DNA of 64,000 nt, taken from the NCBI GenBank assembly GCA_025506515.1, contig CM046443.1, positions 41,343,331-41,407,330 of the forward strand, written 5' to 3'. The notes below the pieces were generated by a model. It saw only the letters and a program-made list of their open reading frames with translations. It ran no database searches and was not told the origin of the DNA. Shown piece after piece: positions 12,201-22,043 of the stretch. Both the position numbers and the translations under genes were made by a program. The DNA comes from Flaveria trinervia (lineage: Eukaryota; Streptophyta; Magnoliopsida; Asterales; Asteraceae). Position 1 is the stretch's first letter. Each line of letters begins with the position of its first letter.

Positions 12201-13043
12201 CAACTTGAACTTCAGATAGTCAGAGAAGGAAAGACAACTAAAAGAAAGCTGAGGGAAGAAGCTGCCAAGTCAAGAGCCATCATCCACAAAAGCATGAAGA
12301 AATCTACTGACAGGCAGAGGATGATGAGCTTCTTGAAGCTGTATGGATTCTTTGGAAGGAGACTTGGCCCCATGTCTTTATCCACTATGGATGAGCATAT
12401 CAGGGTGGTCAAGCAGAAGATCAAGAGTGGAGAGCTGGTTGACTTACATTCACCTCCAAGTCAAGCCCCACCTGAAGTGGAGGTTAAGGTTGAACAAATA
12501 GAGACATCACAACCTGGACCTCCTACTGAATCTCGGCAAGCTTCATCTTCTGATCCACAGCAGGGTCAGACTCACTCTCAATCTGAACCTGTGAGAGTAG
12601 AAGACCCAACTGAGAAAGACAATGAAGATGAATCCGGTACTGCAGGCCAGTCTTCTCAGTTAAAAGTTGTAAAGAGAAAGAAAAGGATGGCTTCTAAACC
12701 AAAGCCTAAGAAGAAGAAGAAGACTGCATCCTTTTCTAAACCTCAGGATGAGTTAGAACATCCAGAGGATGTGCAGCCAGAGGATGCTCCATTATCTCCC
12801 ATTCCAATAGCTCATCTTGCATCAGAAAGACCCATCTTGTCCTGGACATACACTACAAATCCAGAAAGGTGGCATGTCATCAGAGATCATGGCATTGAGA
12901 ATGTCTACTCTTGGCAAGACATTTTTCAGTTGCTTATGCATGATCTCTTTGATATGAGAAGATACTTTGATAGTCTGAAGGATCCTGATCATCTTACGAA
13001 GAAAGGACTGGTTATCATCCTAACGAGGACTGTTGATATCTGA
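9205..13043 (+). pseudogene. Element A accessory ORF3 (modular, nucleus-type charged protein)
   Basis: Ancestrally one long reading frame of roughly 1,280 codons, now split by stops (after 9624, 9987, 11600) and frame changes (10000-11160). Blocks: N-terminal globular domain 9205-9990, which resembles the 'putative plant transposon protein' type (VFITPAIINMHL); Pro/Ser/Thr-rich linker 10000-10730; coiled coil near 10780-10890; first W-x-Y module (IIGWRYD) near 11190-11400; charged helical region 11667-12450 with GFFGRRLGPMS near 12345; disordered tract with basic clusters (KRKKRMASKPKPKKKKK, ~12670-12730) like a nuclear localisation signal; second W-x-Y module (ILSWTYTTN) near 12831-13000. 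No signal peptide or membrane helix is evident, so I see no support for an envelope role. The last 458 codons are uninterrupted. Function unknown. Confidence 0.8.
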
Positions 13044-13073
13044 AGTCTTCAAGAGTTTTGGTAGCATCAACCT

Positions 13074-13083
13074 AGGGGGAGTT
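13074..13083 (+). promoter_or_regulatory. Polypurine tract of element A
   Basis: AGGGGGAGTT lies 30 bp after the ORF3 stop and immediately before the LTR start TGTAGAG. This is the expected site for plus-strand DNA priming. Confidence 0.85.
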
Positions 13084-13425
13084 TGTAGAGAATATACATA
13101 GAGGTTGAAACAACCAAAGTCTTTCTGCATGCTGCACAACTACTGAAGAAGAATGCTTCAGAAGTTTCACACATGCAACAAATATATTCTAAGTGTGAAA
13201 TCTTCCGAAGCCAAGACCAATATCTTCCGAAGCCAAATATGAAGTCTTCCGAAGCTTCCGAGACAAAGTCTTCCAAAGCCTCTTCACTTGAAGACAGATT
13301 TCTTTCGAAGACTTTTAGTACCATGCTTTATCTGATGTACTTTTCCATAAAGCTGGACACCTTTCCGCTACATCTATGTAAAGTCACCAACTTACATGAC
13401 TCTATAGTGAGATGGTTTTTAAGAT
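13084..13425 (+). repeat. Element A 3' LTR, truncated (342 bp)
   Basis: Begins TGTAGAGAATATAC right after the polypurine tract. It aligns with B's LTR (reverse complement of 14058-~13716) through the cluster of CTTCCGAAG motifs (13203-13275) and 'tgtaaagtcacca', then stops at 13425, where B's LTR terminus abuts it. The missing ~290 bp suggests B landed inside this LTR. Confidence 0.75.
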
Positions 13426-14058
13426 TGTAGTATATTGCCTTCTCAAGTTCTATTACAAGTGTTACAAAGCATATTCAGAAAGTTACAAGTACTTGAGACA
13501 CATATACTACATCCTACAACCGGCCATACTTTGAAGGCCAGCTGGATACAATTGACTAGACACAAACAAAATCAATTGTAGAGTCAAAAGGTAGATTGCC
13601 TTTTGACTTGTGACTATGACATGCCATAGCTCACACCTAATATATTACAAAAAGGATAAAGTACATGAAGTAGAAAGTTACAGACTCAAGACCTCAATGT
13701 ACAGTTACTAAAAGCATGGACCTTTTCACCAACTTATGTAAGGTGGTGACTTTACAGAGTTGCTGCAGAAAGGGGTCTAGCTTTTTGTAAAGTACATCAG
13801 ATAAAACATGTATACTAAAAGTCTTTGGAAGAAATCTGTCTTCAAGTGTTGGCTTCGAAAGACTTTGTATCTGAAGCTTCGAATGACTTCATCTTTGGCT
13901 TCGGAAGATATTGGTCTTGGCTCCAGAAGATTTCACACATAGAATATTTCTACTGCATAAGTGAAACATCCGAAGCATTCTTCTTCAATGCACTTATGCA
14001 TGCATGCAAGAGACTTTGAGTGTTTGAGTTGTATTAGCCTTAATATATAATCCTTACA
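13426..14058 (-). repeat. Element B 3' LTR (633 bp)
   Basis: Read on the minus strand it starts TGTAAGGATT at 14058, next to a polypurine tract, and ends ...TATACTACA at 13426. TGTAG at one edge and CTACA at the other are the short inverted repeats expected at LTR ends. It carries TTCGGAAG-type motifs near 13900 and 13210-type sequence shared with A. Apparently full length, unlike A's. Confidence 0.78.
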
Positions 14059-14071
14059 AACTCCCACTAGG
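14059..14071 (-). promoter_or_regulatory. Polypurine tract of element B (degraded)
   Basis: Minus strand AGTGGGAGTT directly before the LTR start. One G of the A-element tract (AGGGGGAGTT) is replaced by T, so the purine run is interrupted. Confidence 0.7.
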
Positions 14072-14099
14072 TTGATGCTACCAAAACACTTTGAAGACT

Positions 14100-17000
14100 T
14101 CAGATATTAACAATCCTCATTATGATGATGAACATCCCTTTCTTCATGAGATGATGAGGATCACTCAGACTCTCAAAGTGTCTTCTCATGTCATATAGAT
14201 TATGTAGAGGCTGATTGAACATGTCTTGCTATGTGTAGACATCCTCAATGCCTTGTTCTCTAATGACATGCCATCTTTCCGGATTTGTAGTGTATGTCCA
14301 GGACAAGATGGGTCTTCTTGATGCTAGAGGAGCTGTTTGAATGGGAGATGATGGAGCATCCTCTGATGTTCTGACTCAGCCTAAGGTTCTGAAAAGGATG
14401 TTTCTTTCTTCTTCTTTGGCTTTGAAGCCATCCTTTTCTTTCTTTTTGTTCCTTTTAACTGAGAAGATTGGCCTGCAACACCTGGTTGATCTTCTTTGTT
14501 TTTCTCAGTTGGGTCTTCCTCTCTCACAAGTTCAGAAGGAGAGAGAGTCTGACCCTGCTGTGGATTAGAAGATGAAGCTTGTTGAGTCTCAGCAGGAGGT
14601 TCAAGTTGTGTTGTCTCAGGTTGTTCAACCTTAACCTCCACTTCAAGTGGAGCTTGACTTGGAGGGGAATGTAAGTCTATTAGCTCTCCACTCTTGATCT
14701 ACTGCTTGATTACCTTGATATGCTCATCCATAGTGGACAGAGACATAGGGCCAAGTCTCCTTCCAGAGAATCCATACAGCTTCAAGAAGCTCATCATCCT
14801 CTGCCTGTTAGCAAACTTCTTCACACACTTATGGATGATGGCTCTTGACTTTGCAGCCTCTTCCCTTAGCTTCTTTTTAGTGACCTTTCTTTCCTTGACT
14901 ATCTCAAGTACAAGTTGTCTGAGGTACTCAAACTCAATATAGTCATAGGATAAGGGAAGAAGTGCATCTATCTAATAGAGGCCTGTGGCACTCAGGTAGT
15001 TGATCATTTTGATCCTATCTTCTTTTTTATCTACCTGAGGTTCTTGTTGAACCACATCCTCATGTGTAGGACTTGCTTAAACTGGGGAGAGGGTAGGCAC
15101 ATGCTTGTATAATCTTTTCTTTCTTCTTTCTTCTTTGATTTGAATCAGTAGCTCTGCATCTTCTGCCTCCTTTCTTTCCTTTGACACTTCCATGTCAAAT
15201 AGTTCATTCAATTCCTCTAAGGGGAGACAAATGATGTTATCAATGTCATAGTTCTTGGTCTGCAAGTAATTGATCCTGACTGCCCTCAACTCATCATCCT
15301 GAGTGTTTGGTCTGGGGGAAGCACTGATAGCAGTTTCTATGAGTCTTATAGACCCAGTAGAGGAACCTTCTCCCCTCAGCTTCCTTTTCCTTTCTTTCTC
15401 CTCCTCCTCAATCTCCTCAGAAGTCATCTTTCTTTTCCCTTTGTCACTCACAGACCTTTGTGACTCAGGGTGGAGAGAGCATTGGCCTTCATTGCTTAGT
15501 GTAGCTTCCAAGCTCTAGCCAGAGAGAGGTTGAGATGCACCTTCACCAGCAGGTGTCTCAAAAAGGGTATGAATCTCTGCAACAGTTGATAATGATAAGA
15601 CATGACTCTCAAGTTCTGCCACTATGCCTTCAGTCAAGGTTTCCCCTATGAAACTAATCTTAGGGTCTACCTCAACATCCAGTTGACCGATGGCATTGCC
15701 AGATTGCCTTAGTCTCCTTCTGAAGCTGTACTCTATAGTGATCCTATCTTGGATTCTTTGAGCCAGCCTATCAGCTTGTCTTGATTGGCTTTGATTGACA
15801 AATGGCATGTTGACTAGATCTAGACCTTCATAGAAGTTCAAGGTCCGAAAATTAAAGACCTCTTGCTGTCCTTGAACTCTAAGAATGATGAGGGTTCTTC
15901 TGCTTTCATTATACCTCCACCCAATGATGTGATTTGAAGTTAGTGGGGATGACATAGCCATTGGTATTCCTTCCTCAAATAGATTCTGTATGTAGGAGTC
16001 TATGGAGTCCACATCTATGTGAACTTGAGGAAGTTGCTGAGTATGCATAATTGCAAGTAAGGATGGTGAGTCCTTAATGTCCATACTCTCTGAAGATCTC
16101 CCAGGTTCTGTGACTGTAATGACTTTCTCCCCCTTTTTGGTAGCATCACCCTCTTGCATAGGTGAGCTAGGAGTTAGGTCAATCACACTCACAAGTTCTT
16201 GTTTCCTGGTTGAGCTCCTCTTAAAGGTCTCCCAACTAGTTTTTCCCTGAGATATGAAATCTCAAATTGCTGATCATTGACCCTGGTTTGCAATATAGTC
16301 ACTTGAGATTCAAGATGACTAACCTTGGAGACTAAATAGGTGTTTTTTAATAGTTTTTGCATCTTTAGCCTCAAATTCCCCTCATCTTCATCTGAAGAAT
16401 CATTAGGGGATGAGATGATTGTGGACTAGAGTCCTCTCCCTCATCACCAGCTTTAGGTTCTTGGCTACTAGATTTCCTATGCTCATTGGCAACTTCAGTT
16501 GAGGTGTCAATGGGTTGAGTTCCCATGGTTGAGGTCTTAATGTTGGAATCACTTGGAAAAGTGAGAGCCTCTCCATATGGACATCCTGAACAGGTTCAGA
16601 AGTATCCACCTCAATAATGGGTGACTGATTTGGGCTAGATGTAGGAGACTCAGGAGCACTCATCTCTCTTTAAGTAGGGGAAAAGAAGAGAGACTCATGG
16701 TACTCACTGAAACTTAAATCTTCATCAGTATAGAATCAAAGTTAGAATTGGTTGGTTTAAGTCTAAAGGCCGGGGATGGTAATTGTCCCTTAAGGTTGTT
16801 CACTTGAGTGTTGAGACTCATAGTGAAGCTTATGGCATTTGGGCTTGTGAGCTCATAGGCTGAGCATTAGAACCTCAGCACTGATCATTGAAGTAATGGG
16901 AGTGGTCTGCTCCTTAGGAGAAGTGGGAGCTCTAGTGTCCACTTCTTCCTGTGTGGGTGAGTATATAGGGACCTGCATAGACTGAATAGTCTGTGTAGGA

Positions 17001-17885
17001 TTCATTGTGTTTTCTTTGTAGGTGAGGGTGATTTGTGGTTGTTGAGGTGGTTGGGATATAGAAGGTGTGGGTTCAACACTAGCTGGTGCTGCTAGAAGGT
17101 GTGGTTGTTTATACAAATTTGCTTGAAAACTTGGACTCCTTAGAATACTACATGTTCCCTAGATTTGTTCAATACATTCTTAACTGTGAACTGGGCTCAC
17201 AGTTAAGGGGAACGGTAATATTCTTAAACCGGACAGATGTAGCCCGACATCTTTAAAATCTTAAGAAGCCTACTGTTGGATTCTCTAGGGTAGAAATAGC
17301 CCTTGTCCCAAAAATGTTAGAGCTCATTGCTCAAGGTGACAACCAAGCAGCACTTGACTCCCTGAACCATTCCATGAACAATGGAGGAGAGATCTTCAAG
17401 AATCTAGGCCCATCCACCATGCTTGTTTGACAGCAGTGGATAACCACATGGAGCAGAATTTCCATTGGGATGAGACCTTCCCTTTCCTGAAGGTTTTTAC
17501 AGAGAAATCTCATTCATAGCCCATCTGCTCAAGGAGTGGTTGACAGAATCTTTGGGAAAGAACACCTCACCTTCTTTATTATCCAGTTGAAGATGAGTGT
17601 TGATGATGGCTGGAGTGATGAAGATTGTTCTCCCCTACACTATGGCAGATAGTGCCTTCTCCCCATCCATAACAACCTCTTGGCAGGTCTTCCAGAATTC
17701 AAGCAGATGATCCTCAAAAGTATAGGATCAATGGTAAGCGAGGTGAAGTAGTTGGATAGAGCTAAGAAACGGAAAACCTTTGAGAAATGTGGATCTTTTT
17801 CAGAGTGTAACAGAGCAAATTGATTGTGTTGCCTATGTAACTGCATGGAGAAATTTGGTTCATTTCTACGTTTAAGGTTGGCCAT
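14100..17885 (-). pseudogene. Element B accessory ORF3
   Basis: Collinear homologue of A's ORF3 in opposite orientation. Start ATG at 17885 (MANLKRRNEP against MANPIHRNDP in A), N-terminal domain 17885-17100, coiled coil 16374-16250 (VSKVSHLESQV), W-x-Y module IIGWRYNES near 15930-15900, charged helices 15511-15077 and 14950-14700 with the GFSGRRLGPMS motif near 14770-14735, basic tract near 14450-14400, and the C-terminal ILSWTY module near 14310. Stop TGA at 14102-14100. Many frameshifts and stops; longest intact pieces are 16192-15515 and 15511-15077. Its 5' leader is split by the tandem array, which starts 40 bp upstream of the ATG. Confidence 0.8.
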
Positions 17886-17925
17886 TTTAGGAAGCTTAAG
17901 GATGAAGAAAGATGAGCGAAAGTAA

Positions 17926-18748
17926 TGTCAGGATCAGTGATCGCAAGTTTGATGTAATTGAGCGTAGCACAACGGAATAAGAACAATAATTAGACAAATT
18001 GTAGCAAGAGTTTGATACTTGTATGCATTAAGAACAAATACGGTTATAACGAGAGAATATATTTCTGTAACAAGGAATGTTTCAATAATATCGATATTTC
18101 TGATCAAATCATTCATTCATTACAATAGGTTGACACTCCTTATATAGAGTGCAATCGCTGCTGTTATCACGGGTAGTGACAACTGGCAGATCTATTACAA
18201 AAAATAACTAACTCTTAACAAACTACTGAAATGTTCACAACTACTGAGAACATTCAGAGTGTTAAGTACAAAATAAGAACTACTGATAGAACTACTGAAA
18301 CTACAACGACTGAAAACAAGCTCTTTAGTCGTTTTACAAAACTACTGATAAATATAAAACTACTGATGAGCACAACAACTGAAGAAGTATTCTTCAGCTG
18401 TTGTGTCAAACTACTGAAAAGATAAAACATAAAACTACTGAAAGGTAAACCGTCACAACTACTGAAGAAGACCTCTTCAGCTGTTGTGACAACGTCTGAT
18501 ACTTTGTCTTCAGCACTTGTGTCTTCAGACTTTGTCTTCAGCACTGTGTCTTCAGACTTTGTCTTCAGCACTTGTGTCTTCAGACTTTGTCTTCAGCACT
18601 TGTGTCTTCAGACTTTGTCTTCAGCACTTGTCTTCAGACTTTGTAATCAGCTGTTGTCTTCAGCTGTTGTGGTCTTCAGTAGTTGTTGTGACGTCTGTGG
18701 GACTTAAAGGTTTTTCTGATCCGGCTCATTGGTTCTTTTGGTCCAACA
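17926..18748 (-). repeat. Array LTR 1 (leftmost, 3'-terminal)
   Basis: Plus-strand reading TGTCAGGATCAGTG ... TTTTGGTCCAACA, 823 bp. A minus-strand TATA box (CTATATAAGG) lies at 18147-18138. Five copies of the 28-bp repeat start at 18508, 18536, 18562, 18590 and 18618; the second lost 2 bp and the last is short. Confidence 0.9.
18508..18650 (+). repeat. 28-bp minisatellite in array LTR 1 (5 units)
   Basis: Unit 'cttcagcacttgtgtcttca' plus 'gactttgt', phased at 28 bp with a 26-bp second step. The long plus-strand frames over these repeats (Ser/Cys/Leu-rich) only reflect a period of 28 bp without stops in all three frames. Confidence 0.88.
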
Positions 18749-18758
18749 AACTCCCCCT
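18749..18758 (-). promoter_or_regulatory. Polypurine tract, array unit 1
   Basis: Minus strand AGGGGGAGTT immediately before the LTR start TGTTGGACC. Identical tracts occur at 25870-25879 and 33002-33011, and beside LTR H at 63936. Confidence 0.88.
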
Positions 18759-18962
18759 GACCAATGCAGCCAAAACCTTTAACTTTATTGAGGTCCCACT
18801 TATTGTTGGCAGAATGGTTGGTCTTTTTCCTTCTTGATCATTGAGAAGATGACCCATATAAGCACTGGCCTGGAAATGAGTCTCTGATGATTGGTTGGCA
18901 ATGTATGGATGGAGCTCTGTATTGGGGAATTGGACACTGAGCTATTCCCCCATCCATGAGAC

Positions 18963-19945
18963 TCACTTCCCATGTATAAGCCTGTAGGATTCTCTGGTGT
19001 ATGCTCTGAGAAACATAATTTGTTCTTCCATGGTCAGGTTCTCGGCTTCAACATCAAACAATCCTTCACGCCCATACAGCTCTGAGATGTACTTGGCCTG
19101 TTTACCATTTTTGAGCTCAACTGTTGTAATCTGTCTGTATGCAAACTCATCGGGATGAGTCCCTTCAAGTAACAGACTGAGCTCATTTTGTTTGAAGTTC
19201 TCAAGCCTCTTGTAGACTAACCCCTTTTTTATAATTCTATTCTCTAACATCTTTTGGGGTGGTTGTTTAGTCTCATAGGCCTTCTTGAAATCTTCTACAA
19301 TCTCCGAGGGTGATACTACAAGGACCACTGTGATCTCTTCATCTACGATCCTTTTGACTTGGCCCTTGTATCTCGAAGGAATGTCTTTCTTTACAATCCT
19401 GTGAGCCACCCTAGGATCAGGCCATACTCTCACCTTTTCCTTCTGATATTGAAATGTGTTGGCAAGGGTGTACAACCTCAGAGCTTCTTTCTTCATACTT
19501 ATTATTGATGACGAAGCAGCATAAGTTTTGTTGATGCTTTTCAGCATTTCATCATCATGAAGCTTTTGCTGCTGTTCTTCTTCAATCTTTACTCTCACAC
19601 TTCCATCTGTGAGGTGGAGTGATGGGCATGGGTTTGGCTTTAGCCAATGTTAGGACTGCAGACAGAGGCAGCCTATCTTCTTCCACATCATCCTTTTCTT
19701 CTTCTTCTTCTAGCCTCAACACCCTTCTCTTCTTCTTCTTAGGTGCATCATCGGCTGTTGGTTTAGATGGTAAGGGAGTTGGTTTTGTGGGTTGTGGTTG
19801 TGGTTGTTTTGGAGAGGGAATTTGACAGGCTGAGTTAGCATTTTGGAGGTGAGTGTTGCTTTCGAGTATTTGGCTAGCTCAATCCTGCTCCCTGCTCCTG
19901 CTTCATTCAGAGCTTCGACTACTAACCCCTTAGTATATGCTCAGA
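18963..19945 (-). pseudogene. Array unit 1 accessory ORF
   Basis: Follows the truncated RT directly. It begins with sequence reading GLVVEALNEAGAGSRIEL (~19935-19880), then a Pro/Gln/Lys-rich linker, an acidic Glu run, and a globular part of 211 codons (19598-18963) that is still open and ends ...YRLIHGK. It has no W-x-Y module and only general similarity in composition and position to ORF3 of A and B. A 1-bp indel near 19612 and another near 19820 break the N-terminal part. Function unknown; no membrane segment seen. Confidence 0.65.
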
Positions 19946-21990
19946 CGAACAGATCATATCAATACCTTCTTCTTGTGCAACCCCTGAACAACCAGTCTCG
20001 CCTTGTTCTTAACAATAAGCCCATTTTCATCAATTTTGTTCATAAACACCCATTTAGTGCCTATTGCACACTTACCTGGAGGTAGAGAACCAGTTCCCAC
20101 ACTTGCTGTTTCTTGAACTGAAGAAGCTCAAGCTGCATGGCATCAACCCATCCATTGTCCTTTAAAGCAATGTGATAATTCTTTGGCTCTTGCTGACTGA
20201 TGAAGAGAGCATAGAAGCAGAAATTTGACAATTGACTACTTGTTGATACGCGAGCAGTGATATCACCAATGATCTGAGACATAGGGTGATTCTTCAGATC
20301 TTGATACACAATGAGATCTGTGCAAGTGTTTGCAGTAGGTTCAGCAGCAACAGATGGTGATGGTGAATCATTTCCTTGAAACCAATCAGTGGATGGTAAT
20401 TCAAAGGAGGTTGAATTTGAAGAAATCTCATCAGCATTTGTTGTGGATGGTGCTACTGGAGCTACAGGAACATCAGGTCTAGCTGAATCAGGCAGTTGAT
20501 CACTAAACCTGAATAGGTGAGTACTGCTATCATCATCATCATCACCAGCAGTACCACCAGGTGGTGAACTGTTGACAGGAGAAACAACAGGAGTTTGATA
20601 AGGAACATATTGCAGTATGTCCAAATCAAATAGCTCCACAGGGCTTTGTGGAATCTTGTCCTTAGGAGATTCATTAAACTTAACATGTAGAGTCTCTTCA
20701 ACCATCTTTGTTCTGCAGTTGAAGACTCTGTATGCTTTGCAGTTGATGAATAACCAACAAAGTACCCTGCATCCACCTTAGGATCAAAATTTTGGAGTTG
20801 ATCCCGTGTGTTGAGAATGAAACAAGGACACCCAAATGCTCTGAAGAATGAAATTAGAGGGGCCAAATGATGAAGAACTTCATATGGAGTCTTCATCAAC
20901 CTCTGATTTACTAGAACTCTATTCTGTACATAGCAAGCTGTATTGACAGCTTCAGCCCAAAAAGTCATTGGCAGTCCAGAATCAGCCAACATGGACCTTG
21001 CAGCTTCAATAAGTGTCCTGTTCTTTCTCTCCACTACTCCATTTTGCTCAGGATTTCTTGGGATGCTATACTGCCTCTTGATTCCCTTTGATAAGTAATA
21101 CTCATCAAGTGTGTGGTTTCTAAATTCAGTACCATTATCACTCCTCACACACTTAACTGGTAGGGAATACTGCTTCTCAACGTGTAACACAAAAAGTTCA
21201 TAATGGACTGTGCAGCCTCATCCTTTGAATGCAAGAAGAAAGTCCATACAAATCTGGAGTAATCATCCACAATTACCAGACAGTATTTCTTCTTAGCCAT
21301 ACTCATCACTTTCACAGGACCAAAGAGATCCATGTGAAGAAGCTATAAGCAGGCAGTGGACTTAGGTTCTTCTATGGAGGGAAATGAAGCTTTGTGTTGT
21401 TTTCCTTTTAAACAGGCAGTGCAGTTATCTTCACACTTGAACTCCTTTATTGGCAGTCCCCTTACTAAACCATGGTTTATCAGCTGATTCATGTTTTTGA
21501 GATTAACATGACCCAGCCTTCTATGCCATAGAATAGATTCTTGGGGGAAGCCTTGGAAAATAGGCAAGGATGGCCTTTGAGATCTATTTTCTTGGAAAGA
21601 TCTAAGGCATACACTCTTCCTGTCCTGTTGGCCTTTAGGAGAGTGTGTTCATCCAACACCTTATCAATCAAATTTAGAACTTTGGATGACAGAATCCGAC
21701 AGTTCTGACTGGTGAAAAGAGCAACATGGCCTTTGTCACACATTTGACTGACACTCAAGAGGTTGTACTTGAGATTTTCCACATGGTTAACATCATCAAA
21801 CTTTATTCTCCCATTGGAAACAAAGCCTTTGCCAATGATGTAACCTTTTGCTCAATGCAAATGACACAAACCCCTTCCTTCCTTGAGAGTAGTCATTAAG
21901 AAGTGATCTGTTTCCTGTCATATGCATGGATCCTCCACTGTCTACATACCAGATGCCTCTGAGGTATGTTGAAGAACCCTGCAAGATACA
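19945..21990 (-). pseudogene. Array unit 1 protease-integrase-truncated RT
   Basis: Order on the minus strand: protease with WYVDSGGSMHMTG (21948-21913), GAG-pre-integrase (21782-21490), integrase zinc motif WHRRLGH (~21535) and CTACLKGKQ (~21415), D (HMDLFGP ~21333), D (SDNGTEF ~21140) and E (NGVVERKN ~21040), then the integrase C-terminus. Only the first ~60 residues of RT follow (GTKWVF ... QEEGID), ending near 19950. The LDVK.AFLYG and YVDD motifs and the RNase H are missing. Frameshifts near 21190, 20750 and 19985 disrupt it. Ancestral role: polyprotein processing and integration. It could move only with RT supplied by another element. Confidence 0.88.
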
Positions 21991-22043
21991 ACAAATTAGT
22001 TAGATTTTAAGACCAAACCTTTTTGGTCTTGGGCCTGTTCTCA

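Noticed and set aside
9205..13043. Envelope protein
   Set aside because: No signal peptide, hydrophobic membrane helix or furin-like context in any copy; the proteins are charged, with coiled coil and basic tracts.
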